Source: Gallionella sp. (GTDB lineage Bacteria; Pseudomonadota; Gammaproteobacteria; Burkholderiales; Gallionellaceae). Taken from it: DNA of 64,000 bases. Positions 8,476 through 16,516 of the stretch are shown one piece after another (the first letter of the stretch is position 1; every line of letters starts with the position of its first letter). Position numbers and translations under genes: made by a program. Under the pieces are notes generated by a model. That model did not search any database and was not told where the DNA came from. It was given only the letters and a program-made list of their open reading frames with translations. The stretch covers positions 557,198 to 621,197 of the forward strand of contig JAQTUP010000002.1 in the NCBI GenBank assembly GCA_028707275.1, in the 5' to 3' direction.

Positions 8476-9912
8476 TTATCTTTTTACCAATTTGTAAATA
8501 ATTTTACCTAATGTCGCGATGGCGGCTTCCATATTTTCATCCCAGATATGTCCGTAATTGAGCCTGACATAATCGGTAAAACCTTTCTGCGATGAGAATA
8601 TCGGCCCGGGTGCGATGCTGATGCCATTGCTTAACGCGATGCGATGCAACTCAAGCGCATTGACGCCATCGGGTAGTTTAACCCATAAAAAATAGCCGCC
8701 GGGAGGACTGTTCAGGCGCGTTCCCTGAGGAAAATACCGCTCAATCGCCTCGACAAATTGAATCTGCTGCAACAGCAATATGTGGCGCAAACTACGCAGA
8801 TGCCGGTCATAACCGCCACGGCTCAAATAACGTGCCAGCGTGATTTGGGCCGGAACCGAGGTCGCCAGCGTTGTGGTCAATTTCAGGCGTTCAACCGCTT
8901 TGGCAAAACGCCCGGGAGCCGCCCAACCAACGCGATAACCTGGTGCCAGGCATTTTGAAAATGATGAGCAATGCATTACCAGACCCGCAGTATCAAAGGC
9001 TTTAGCAGGTTTTGGACGCTTGTCGCCGAAATACAATTCTCCGTAAACATCATCCTCAATCAGTGGTACGTTAAAACGCGTCAGCAGTGCGACCAGATCC
9101 CTTTTTTTTTCGTCGGACATGAGGCTGCCGAGCGGATTTTGGAAGTTGGTCATCAGCCAACAGGCGGCGGGTTGGTGTCGCTCAAGTGCATGTTCCATCG
9201 CTTGTAGATCAATGCCATCGCGCGGATGACTGGGTATTTCCAGCGCCTTCAGACCGTTGCGTTCAATGGATTGAAGCGCGGCGTAAAAGGTCGGAGACTC
9301 GATTAACACGGTGTCGCCATATTTGGTGACCGCCTGGAGGCAGAGATTCAGCCCTTCAAGCGCACCATTGGTTATCACGATTTCCCCGGCGGGAACATGC
9401 AGGCCGTCAATCATATAGCGCAGGGCAATCTGGCGACGCAGATTGACATCTCCCGGACTGATATCCGTCACCGTACTCCAGGGATCCATCGTCTGCACAG
9501 CGGCGGACATGGCTCTGGCAAGCTTGTCCATCGGAAACAACAATGGGCTGGGAAAGGCTGATCCCAAGGGGATTACCTTGCGTGAGCGGGTTGATTCCAG
9601 TATTTCAAATACCAGTTCGCTCACGTCGAGCTGAGTGACTTCGGCCTCGCAAGCTAGTGTCGGTTCAGGAAGCGCGGGCATGCCAGCACCACCGCTCGTC
9701 ACGAAATAGCCTGAACGCTCGCGGGCCGAAATCAGGCCGCGCGATTCCAGCAAATAGTAGGCCTGAAAAACAGTAGAGGCGCTGACTTTACGGCTGTTGC
9801 TGGTTTTGCGGATGGAGGGAAGCTTCTCGCCACGGCAAAGCAGGCCTTCCTGTATGGAAAGGGCGATGTCGTATGCCAACTGCTCGTATTGTTTCATGCT
9901 GAGAATTGCCAT
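8476..9912 (-). CDS. MocR/PdxR-type transcriptional regulator (GntR HTH + aminotransferase domain)
   Basis: 478 residues. The N-terminal GntR winged helix (about 7-75) has GEKLPSIRKTSNSRKVSAST and YYLLESRGLISARERSGYFV. The rest is a fold type I aminotransferase-like domain with NGALEGLNLCLQAV, NFQNPLGSLM, DDVYGELYFG and the PLP lysine motif SSFSKCLAPGYRVGW near residue 315. Members use PLP as ligand or amino-acid sensor and usually act on a divergent neighbour. Here that is ccoG, 128 bases away, or the small peptide gene before it. The target is inference. Confidence 0.92.
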   Translation of the reverse strand: MAILSMKQYEQLAYDIALSIQEGLLCRGEKLPSIRKTSNSRKVSASTVFQAYYLLESRGLISARERSGYFVTSGGAGMPALPEPTLACEAEVTQLDVSELVFEILESTRSRKVIPLGSAFPSPLLFPMDKLARAMSAAVQTMDPWSTVTDISPGDVNLRRQIALRYMIDGLHVPAGEIVITNGALEGLNLCLQAVTKYGDTVLIESPTFYAALQSIERNGLKALEIPSHPRDGIDLQAMEHALERHQPAACWLMTNFQNPLGSLMSDEKKRDLVALLTRFNVPLIEDDVYGELYFGDKRPKPAKAFDTAGLVMHCSSFSKCLAPGYRVGWAAPGRFAKAVERLKLTTTLATSVPAQITLARYLSRGGYDRHLRSLRHILLLQQIQFVEAIERYFPQGTRLNSPPGGYFLWVKLPDGVNALELHRIALSNGISIAPGPIFSSQKGFTDYVRLNYGHIWDENMEAAIATLGKIIYKLVKR

Positions 9913-9934
9913 ATTGATTCGGACAGGCGTAATT

Positions 9935-9997
9935 ATGCATCTGCTATGGTTTTTTTACTCGATTCTGATTCTGTTTTTGCTGCTGGCAACCCGTTAA
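9935..9997 (+). CDS. possible 20-residue membrane peptide upstream of ccoG
   Basis: The short frame MHLLWFFYSILILFLLLATR would form one hydrophobic helix with an arginine at the cytoplasmic end. It lies in the promoter interval between the divergent regulator and ccoG. The ribosome binding site is weak. It may be chance, or a leader or small subunit linked to oxidase maturation. Confidence 0.25.
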   Translation: MHLLWFFYSILILFLLLATR

Positions 9998-10040
9998 GAT
10001 TTTGCCTGGTATTTAAATCCAAGTGTTTGAGGACGGAAGA

Positions 10041-11468
10041 ATGAAAGTCGAAGCAAAAGAAGTAGGCGCCGTCACGGGTATCTATCAGGAATCCGAAAAT
10101 TTCCATATCAATCTGGGCGATAAAACCATTCATGCCAAGCGTATGCCCGGCATCTTCCGCTCGGTTAAGAACTACACTCAGTCGATCTGGTTGCTCTTCT
10201 TTCTGTTTCCCTATGTGCGCTGGAACGGCAGACAGGCGGTGCTGTTCGATATCACCAACAGTCAGTTTCATATCTTTAATGTGACCATATTGCCGCAGGA
10301 TATCTGGATTCTGGCTTTGATCCTGTTGCTGCTGGCGATGGTTTTATTTGCGGTCACCTCGGTCGCATCACGCGTGTTTTGCGGTTACTTTTGTTTTCAG
10401 ACGAGTTGGACGGACTGGTTTACCTGGATAGAAAATCAGATAGAAGGACGTGCGCCAGTGCGTCGCAAGCTCGATGCCGCCGCCTGGAGTGCAAACAAAA
10501 TAGTCAGGAAAGTTAGTAAGCATACGGTCTGGATGCTGTTGGCGCTGTTAACGGGCATCAGTTTTTCGATCTGGTTTGTGGATGCTTTCGACTACTGGAA
10601 TCTGTTGCTGAACTTTCAATTGGGTCGAGTCGGGATTGAAGTCTTACTGTGGTTTTTCGCTGGGACTTATATTCTGGCTGGGCTAATGAGAGAACAGACG
10701 TGTTTCTGGCTTTGCCCTTATGCGCGTATTCAGGCGGTGATGACCGACACACAAACGATCTTGCCGACTTACGATTTTCATCGTGGCGAGCCGCGCGCGA
10801 AAATTCGCCGGGGTGCAAATTTGGCTGAAAGTGACTCGCCGGGCGATTGCATTGACTGTTTTCAGTGCGTACAAGTTTGTCCGACCGGCGTGGATATACG
10901 TGATGGTCAGCAACTGGGTTGTATTACCTGCGGACTGTGTATTGATGCTTGCAATCAGGTGATGGATAAGATCGGCAGGCCGCGCGGCTTAATCCGTTAT
11001 GCCTCGCTGGACGGACTGGAAAATAAGCCTGTCAGCAAGATTTATCAGCGTCCGCGCACCATGATTTATGCGGCCATCATCGTGATGTTCACCGCAGCCA
11101 TTGTGTACGGACTGACTCACCTGGGAGCCATTACGCTGAATGTGCGGCCTGAACGCCAACCATTATTTGTGACGTTGAGCGATGGCTCGATTCAGAACAA
11201 GTACGAATTCAGGGTGCTAAACAAGACGAATAAGGACATCTACGTCAAGGTTACGGCAGAGGGCGGGCTAAAGAATCAGCGCATCATTGGCGCAGAGAAA
11301 CCGCTGCTTACCCACCCCGCACACAGCACCACCTTTAGTGTCTTTGTTAAAGTATCCGCCGAAAATGTATTACAAAACGTAACGCCCATCCAGTTTCGCG
11401 TCGAAAACATAGATAATCCCGGCATTGCCGCTGAATACGCCACCCAGTTTACAGGGCCTAATCGGTGA
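10041..11468 (+). CDS. ccoG: cytochrome c oxidase accessory protein CcoG (FixG/RdxA)
   Basis: 475 residues. A polytopic inner-membrane Fe-S protein needed for copper delivery and assembly of cbb3 oxidase. It shows the NapH-like cysteine motifs RVFCGYFCFQTSWTDWF and REQTCFWLCPYARIQAV, then two ferredoxin-type clusters (CIDCFQCVQVCP and CITCGLCIDACNQVM) near residues 275-320. A last membrane span and a periplasmic immunoglobulin-like domain complete the protein. The ATG at 10041 follows GGACGGAAG and is preferred to the GTG at 10023. No ccoNOP or ccoIS genes are nearby, so it is a solitary copy. Confidence 0.95.
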   Translation: MKVEAKEVGAVTGIYQESENFHINLGDKTIHAKRMPGIFRSVKNYTQSIWLLFFLFPYVRWNGRQAVLFDITNSQFHIFNVTILPQDIWILALILLLLAMVLFAVTSVASRVFCGYFCFQTSWTDWFTWIENQIEGRAPVRRKLDAAAWSANKIVRKVSKHTVWMLLALLTGISFSIWFVDAFDYWNLLLNFQLGRVGIEVLLWFFAGTYILAGLMREQTCFWLCPYARIQAVMTDTQTILPTYDFHRGEPRAKIRRGANLAESDSPGDCIDCFQCVQVCPTGVDIRDGQQLGCITCGLCIDACNQVMDKIGRPRGLIRYASLDGLENKPVSKIYQRPRTMIYAAIIVMFTAAIVYGLTHLGAITLNVRPERQPLFVTLSDGSIQNKYEFRVLNKTNKDIYVKVTAEGGLKNQRIIGAEKPLLTHPAHSTTFSVFVKVSAENVLQNVTPIQFRVENIDNPGIAAEYATQFTGPNR

Positions 11469-11480
11469 TTCCTGAACTAA

Positions 11481-11620
11481 CAGGCTGCTGCAAAACTATT
11501 GCGCTTGTCGATACTGCGTCAAAAAGTGACTCAAAATGCTCATTTACTACATGTAAACTCCGCTTTTTCGTTGCTTTTTTCCTTGCCTCGGCTTCGCTCG
11601 TAACGTTTTTCAGCAGCTTG
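11481..11620 (+). repeat. second MITE-like family, copy 1 (about 140 bp)
   Basis: Ends are CAGGCTGCTGCAAAA and its imperfect inverse TTTTTCAGCAGCTTG. The core TCAAAAAGTGACTCAA and ACATGTAAACTCCGCTTT recur, inverted, at 27701-27832. It lies just after ccoG, where it may also act as a transcription stop. The remaining bases up to metG (11621-11843) show no gene. Confidence 0.75.
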
Positions 11621-11843
11621 CTAAATTACCTGCTGTTGTCGCGAGAAAAACTCACCATTTGCTTTGTCTCGTAAACCGAACGCGTCCCGCATCAGTACGA
11701 ATGTCCGCTATCTTTGCTTAAGCGGAAGAACACAGCGTCTAATCCGGCAAAACCTTCATAGAAGAAGCGTATCAGCAAGCAATTCGCCGCCGGTGCGCGC
11801 GATTTGCTAAAATACCCTCACTTTCAGAACCCGGCACGCACAA

Positions 11844-14168
11844 ATGACTACGCGAAAAATCCTCGTCACCTCCGCCCTACCCTATGCCAACGGCAGCATA
11901 CACCTGGGGCATCTGGTCGAATACATCCAGACAGACATCTGGGTGCGCTTCCAGAAAATGCAACCGAAAGACAAGGTTGAATCGTGTCATTATGTGTGCG
12001 CGGACGACACCCACGGCACCCCCATCATGCTGCGCGCCCAAAGCGAGGGCATCACACCCGAAGCGCTGATCGCACGCGTGTGGCAGGAGCATTTCGACGA
12101 CTTCAAAGCCTTCCACGTCGAATTTGACCACTATGGCAGCACCAACTCCGATGAAACCCGCGATTTTGCGCAGAACATCTATCGCCGCCTCAAGGCTGAA
12201 AACCTGATCGACGTTCGTTCTATCGAACAGTATTACGACCCGGTCAAAAACATGTTCCTGCCGGACCGTTTCATCAAGGGCGAATGCCCGAAATGCCACG
12301 CGAAGGATCAATACGGCGACAACTGCGAAGTCTGCGGCGCGGCCTACGCCCCCACCGAGCTGATCAACCCGTATTCCGCCGTATCCGGCGCTGTGCCTGA
12401 AATGCGCGACTCGGATCATTATTTCTTCAAGCTGTCCGCCGACACCTGCCAGGAGTTCCTGCGCAGCTGGACGCGCAGCGGCTCGCTGCAGGCGGAAGCG
12501 GCCAACAAGATGCAGGAATGGCTGGGTGCCGAGGGAGAAAACAAGTTGTCCGACTGGGATATCTCGCGTGATGCGCCGTATTTCGGCTTCGAAATCCCCG
12601 ACGCGCCGGGCAAGTATTTCTACGTCTGGCTGGACGCACCGGTAGGCTACATGGGCAGCTTCAAGCAACTGTGCAACAGCAGGATGCAGGATGCAGGATG
12701 CAGGATTCAGGATTCGGGCGCTGGGGAAATTATACCGAAAACCGTGTTGGATTTCGACGAATACTGGAAGCCGGACTCGACCACCGAGCTGTACCATTTC
12801 ATCGGCAAGGACATCCTGTATTTCCACGCCCTGTTCTGGCCGGCCATGCTCAAAAATGCCGGATTCCGCACGCCGACCAAGCTGTTCGCACACGGTTTTC
12901 TGACCGTCAACGGCGAGAAGATGAGCAAGTCGCGCGGCACCTTCATCACCGCAAAAAGCTATGTCGATAACGTTGTAAACACCGAATACCTGCGCTATTA
13001 CTACGCGGCCAAGATCAACGGCACCATGGAAGACCTGGACCTGAATCTGGAGGACTTTGTCGCGAAGGTGAACTCCGACCTGATCGGCAAATACATCAAT
13101 ATCGCCAGCCGCTGTGCCCCATTTTTAACAAAACACTTTGAAGGTCGCACTTTAAATAGTGAATTACCAAAAATAGATCCTCAACCCTACTTGAGTGCAG
13201 CAGCAAATGAAGAGTTTCAAAAACTTGTAGAGGAAGCTCGGCGTCAAGGCAATGCTGGCATCATCGGTTATGGTGAAGGAACTCAGATTGAACCTGGTCA
13301 CGATATTGGAGACTTGATTGGTTGGTTTAGAAACGAAATAGTTCACGTATCCGATGCTTACGACCGACGTGATATGGCACAAGCTTTGCGGATAGTCATG
13401 AAACTTTCCGATCTTGCCAATCGATATATTGATGACAAAAAGCCCTGGGTTCTTGCCAAGACAGGCGACCTCGCAAACCTTCAAGAGGTTTGCTCGGTTG
13501 CTATCAACCTATTTCACTTACTTACAATTTGCCTAAAACCTGTACTTCCAAAAATTGCCGAAAATATTGAGGTGTTCTTAAACATTAAGCCTTTGACGTG
13601 GAGTGATGCCAAAGTACCATTACCTGCGAACCACCAAATCAATACTTACCAACACTTAATGACCCGCCTCGACCCGAAACTGATAGCGGCGATGACCGCC
13701 GCCAATACGGCATCCCTCTCCCCGGCCCCCTCAAGCGTGGGAGGGGAAAATACGCATTCAGAAACACGCCATGCCGTTGCTCAGCAGCCTCAATCCTCGC
13801 ACTCAAAGGGTGAGGAGGCGAAGGTAGACGCCGTCTCGCCAACCATTTCCATCGAAGACTTTTCAAAAATCGACCTGCGCGTGGCAAAGATCGTCAATGC
13901 CGAGCACGTGGAGGGCGCCGAAAAACTGCTGAAGCTGACGCTGGACATAGGCGAAGAAAACACCCGCACCGTGTTCGCCGGCATCAAGTCGGCGTATGAT
14001 CCCCAAAAGCTCAAGGGGCGCATGACGGTGATGGTCGCCAATCTGGCGCCCCGCAAGATGAAGTTCGGTTTATCGGAAGGCATGGTGCTGGCAGCTTCGG
14101 GCGATACGCCCGGGCTGTTCATCCTGTCACCGGACGACGGCGCGCAGCCTGGCATGCGCATCAAATAA
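11844..14168 (+). CDS. metG: methionyl-tRNA synthetase, mosaic, with in-frame repeat insertions
   Basis: 774 residues, longer than the usual 680-700. It charges tRNA-Met. HLGH (HIGH motif) is at residues 20-23, the zinc knuckle [18 protein letters not shown] near 150, KMSKS at about 359-363, and a C-terminal EMAP/Trbp111-type tRNA-binding domain starts [15 protein letters not shown]. Three oddities stand out. A heptamer array at 12680-12717 adds residues around 280-291, just before FDEYWK. The segment 13112-13663 is much richer in A/T and uses different codons, and includes an extra block with [18 protein letters not shown] in the anticodon-binding domain. The linker at 13712-13817 is built from G/C-rich palindromes. 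All active-site motifs are intact. Confidence 0.97.
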   Translation: MTTRKILVTSALPYANGSIHLGHLVEYIQTDIWVRFQKMQPKDKVESCHYVCADDTHGTPIMLRAQSEGITPEALIARVWQEHFDDFKAFHVEFDHYGSTNSDETRDFAQNIYRRLKAENLIDVRSIEQYYDPVKNMFLPDRFIKGECPKCHAKDQYGDNCEVCGAAYAPTELINPYSAVSGAVPEMRDSDHYFFKLSADTCQEFLRSWTRSGSLQAEAANKMQEWLGAEGENKLSDWDISRDAPYFGFEIPDAPGKYFYVWLDAPVGYMGSFKQLCNSRMQDAGCRIQDSGAGEIIPKTVLDFDEYWKPDSTTELYHFIGKDILYFHALFWPAMLKNAGFRTPTKLFAHGFLTVNGEKMSKSRGTFITAKSYVDNVVNTEYLRYYYAAKINGTMEDLDLNLEDFVAKVNSDLIGKYINIASRCAPFLTKHFEGRTLNSELPKIDPQPYLSAAANEEFQKLVEEARRQGNAGIIGYGEGTQIEPGHDIGDLIGWFRNEIVHVSDAYDRRDMAQALRIVMKLSDLANRYIDDKKPWVLAKTGDLANLQEVCSVAINLFHLLTICLKPVLPKIAENIEVFLNIKPLTWSDAKVPLPANHQINTYQHLMTRLDPKLIAAMTAANTASLSPAPSSVGGENTHSETRHAVAQQPQSSHSKGEEAKVDAVSPTISIEDFSKIDLRVAKIVNAEHVEGAEKLLKLTLDIGEENTRTVFAGIKSAYDPQKLKGRMTVMVANLAPRKMKFGLSEGMVLAASGDTPGLFILSPDDGAQPGMRIK
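12680..12717 (+). repeat. heptamer array inside metG
   Basis: Tandem GGATGCA/GGATTCA units in frame with metG, encoding [13 protein letters not shown] between the conserved FKQLC and FDEYWK segments. Only one arm is present. Confidence 0.88.
13712..13817 (+). repeat. G/C-rich palindromic repeats in the metG linker
   Basis: Two imperfect hairpins (CCCTCTCC ... GGGAGGGG, and CCTCGCACTC ... GGGTGAGGAGG) in frame in the linker before the C-terminal tRNA-binding domain. They resemble intergenic repeats near 20434 and 55148. Confidence 0.65.
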
Positions 14169-14187
14169 CTCACACGGATTTCACCTC

Positions 14188-15585
14188 ATGGACTACGACA
14201 TTCTCATCATAGGTTCGGGTCCTGCAGGACAGCATGCGGCCTGGCAGGCAGCACGCATGGGACAACGCTGCGCGATCATCGAACGCAAACCCAGGCTCGG
14301 TGGCGCCGGCCTGCAAACCGGCACCATTCCCAGCAAGGCGATGCGCGAGGTGGCCTACTTGCTCACTCGCACGGGCGGCATGCGCCAGGCGCAATCGGCT
14401 GACGGACGCAGTCGTTATGGCCTGCTGGCCGATGCGGTGCGGCGCAAGGAAGGGGTCATCGCGCAACAGGAATCGGTGATCCTGCAACGCCTGCTGCATT
14501 CGGGGGTCGCGCTGATCCCGGGGGACGCCTCGTTTGTCGATGCGCATACGCTGAACGTCAGCGATGCGGCAGGTCGCACCCGCAACATCAGTGCCGGGGT
14601 CATTCTGCTGGCAACAGGCTCACGCCCCCGTCGCCCGGCCAACATCCCGTTCGACAAGAAAACCGTACTGGATTCGACATCCATACTGAACCTGCGCCAC
14701 CTGCCTGAGAGCCTGCTGGTCGTGGGAGGCGGCGTCATCGGCTGCGAATTTGTCTCGATTTTTGCAGCCCTGGGCGTCAAGGTCAGCGTCGTGGACAGTC
14801 ACGCACAATTGCTCGATTATCTGAGCGAAGATGTGGTCGATGTGCTGGCAGACAGCTTTTTATCCATGGGCGTCACCTTCCACATGAAAGAACGCGTAGC
14901 CCAAATTATTCGCGAGGACAACAACACCCTCACCCTGCTGGAGAGCGGCAAACAGATACGCACCGATGCCGTACTCTATGCTCAGGGGCGCGAACCCAAC
15001 AGCGAAGGATTAAAAGTCGAGCGGGCTGGAATATCCGCAAAGGATGGCTGGATCGAGGTCAATCAACATTTTCAGACCAGCGTGCCGCATATCTTTGCGG
15101 TGGGCGATCTGATCGGTCGCCCGGCGCTCGCATCAACCGGAATGGAACAGGGGCGTGCCGCCATGCTGTACGCCTTCGGCGGCGAACTGCACGTGAGCGC
15201 TGAAAACCTGCCGATGGCGGTCTACACCATCCCGGAAATCTCCTACGTCGGCAAAACCGAAAGGGAAGTCCAGCAGGAAAACATCGCGTACGTAGTCGGA
15301 CGCGCCAATTTCCGTGACAGCGCGCGCGGTCAGATCATCGGCGACGCGCAAGGATTGCTCAAATTAATCGTCGATGCCCGCAACGAAAAATTGCTGGGCG
15401 TCCATATCGTAGGCGAGCAGGCCAGCGAACTCGTCCACATCGGCCAGCTGGTGATGAACCTCAAAGGCACCGTGCGCGATCTGGTCGCCAACGTGTTCAA
15501 CTATCCAACACTCGCCGAATGCTACAAACTCGCCGCACTCGATTGCCTGCACCAGCTGGAACAAAAAGCACAGACGGGGGACTAA
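14188..15585 (+). CDS. sthA: SthA-like soluble pyridine nucleotide transhydrogenase
   Basis: A 465-residue FAD flavoprotein of the disulfide-reductase superfamily that would move hydride between NADPH and NAD. The FAD motif GSGPAGQHAAWQAARMG is at the start, the NAD(P) motif VVGGGVIGCEF near 180, FAVGDLIGRPALAST near 295, and a dimerisation domain ends the protein. The redox-active cysteine pair of lipoamide dehydrogenases is absent: the position reads GAGLQTGTIPSKAMRE, like E. coli SthA, where one of the two cysteines is also missing. That supports transhydrogenase over lipoamide dehydrogenase. It begins 19 bases after metG and is possibly cotranscribed with it. Confidence 0.9.
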   Translation: MDYDILIIGSGPAGQHAAWQAARMGQRCAIIERKPRLGGAGLQTGTIPSKAMREVAYLLTRTGGMRQAQSADGRSRYGLLADAVRRKEGVIAQQESVILQRLLHSGVALIPGDASFVDAHTLNVSDAAGRTRNISAGVILLATGSRPRRPANIPFDKKTVLDSTSILNLRHLPESLLVVGGGVIGCEFVSIFAALGVKVSVVDSHAQLLDYLSEDVVDVLADSFLSMGVTFHMKERVAQIIREDNNTLTLLESGKQIRTDAVLYAQGREPNSEGLKVERAGISAKDGWIEVNQHFQTSVPHIFAVGDLIGRPALASTGMEQGRAAMLYAFGGELHVSAENLPMAVYTIPEISYVGKTEREVQQENIAYVVGRANFRDSARGQIIGDAQGLLKLIVDARNEKLLGVHIVGEQASELVHIGQLVMNLKGTVRDLVANVFNYPTLAECYKLAALDCLHQLEQKAQTGD

Positions 15586-15588
15586 CCC

Positions 15589-15976
15589 GCTGATGTCACG
15601 CACAAGCTTCTAAAAATCAGATCTGATGGGTCATAAAATCAGTTTTGGGGAGATAATCATTGCGCGTCACCCACTGCCCCTGTTTGCTGCCGAAGACTGC
15701 CTGTATACAGGCAGAAAGGCAAACAGGCGGTGGTTTAGGCGAGCACTGTTTGAGCACGTGGTCGCGCAGCGGATCGTGCGAGTTGCGCAGCCCCGCCTGT
15801 TTGTAGCTATCGAGGGAACGCCGCCTGACTGCTGACAGTCTGGCGGCGCGGCAAGCCGGGGTCGCTTTTTCTTTAGCGACTTTCTTTTGGCGACTCAAAA
15901 GAAAGTCGCCAGCAGCCGGGCTGCCCCCGGCGACGTTGATTTTGATACATGACTGATGTTACTCCGTAACATCAGT
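15589..15976 (+). mobile_element. MITE-like element, copy B (388 bp)
   Basis: The left end GCTGATGTCACG is a 10/12 match to ACTGATGTTACG; the right end is CGTAACATCAGT, preceded by a full palindrome ACTGATGTTACTCCGTAACA(TCAGT). The core from 15685 to 15835 is nearly identical to copy C: GAAGACTGCCTGTATACAGG, then GCGAGCACTGTTTGAGCACG and TAGCTATCGAGGGAACGCC. It fills the interval between sthA and the hydrogenase-like cluster and stops 3 bases from the last gene of that cluster. Confidence 0.78.
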
Positions 15977-15979
15977 CAT

Positions 15980-16507
15980 TCAGTCCGGCGCCCGCCCGGG
16001 TTGAGCGCTGATCGCGGTGAGTATGCCCTGCATGACAGTCGCGGGAGCAGGCGGGCAACCTTGCACGGCCACATCCACCGGAATGACGCCGGACGCGCCG
16101 CCACGACAGGCATAGCTCGGCGAAAAGATCCCGCCGTTGCAGGCACAATCGCCGATGGCTAGCACCAGTTTCGGGTCCGGCATCGCATCAAAGGTGCGCA
16201 CGAGCGCCTCCTCCATGTGACGCGAAACGGGGCCTGTCACCAGCAACATATCCGCATGACGGGGACTCGCGACAAACTTGATCCCCAGCCCTTCAATGTT
16301 GTAATAGGCATTGTTCAGGGCATGCAGCTCCAGCTCGCAGCCGTTGCATGAACCCGCATCGACCAGACGCATATTGAGCGATCCTCCCAGCACCTCCAGA
16401 ATCTGCGGTTGCAAACGCGCAGGCGCCACGCGCATGGCGTCGTCAGGCGGCGGCGCGGCTTCGGTTTTGATGCCGGTCTTGATGATCTGTTTGAGTATCT
16501 GATACAT
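15980..16507 (-). CDS. Hyf/Ehr-type small subunit (NuoB/HyfI-like)
   Basis: 175 residues, homologous to NuoB, HycG and HyfI, the subunit carrying the terminal [4Fe-4S] N2 centre. The cysteine ligands appear intact: DAGSCNGCELEL, GDCACNGG and QGCPPAP. The N-terminal 30 residues are amphipathic and may lie on the membrane. It is the last gene of the six-gene minus-strand cluster and starts 9 bases after the large-subunit stop. Because the large subunit lacks its NiFe ligands, this subunit probably passes electrons to or from an unknown partner, not to a NiFe site. Confidence 0.9.
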   Translation of the reverse strand: MYQILKQIIKTGIKTEAAPPPDDAMRVAPARLQPQILEVLGGSLNMRLVDAGSCNGCELELHALNNAYYNIEGLGIKFVASPRHADMLLVTGPVSRHMEEALVRTFDAMPDPKLVLAIGDCACNGGIFSPSYACRGGASGVIPVDVAVQGCPPAPATVMQGILTAISAQPGRAPD

Positions 16508-16516
16508 GAAAATCCC

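Noticed and set aside
14188..15585. Lipoamide dehydrogenase assignment
   Set aside because: The redox cysteine pair is missing (GAGLQTGTIPSK) and the sequence follows SthA throughout.
15626..15835. Open frame conserved between MITE copies B and C (CLYTGRKA, RRALFEHV)
   Set aside because: Similarity extends equally to other frames and to non-coding parts, so it reflects DNA identity of the element, not a gene.
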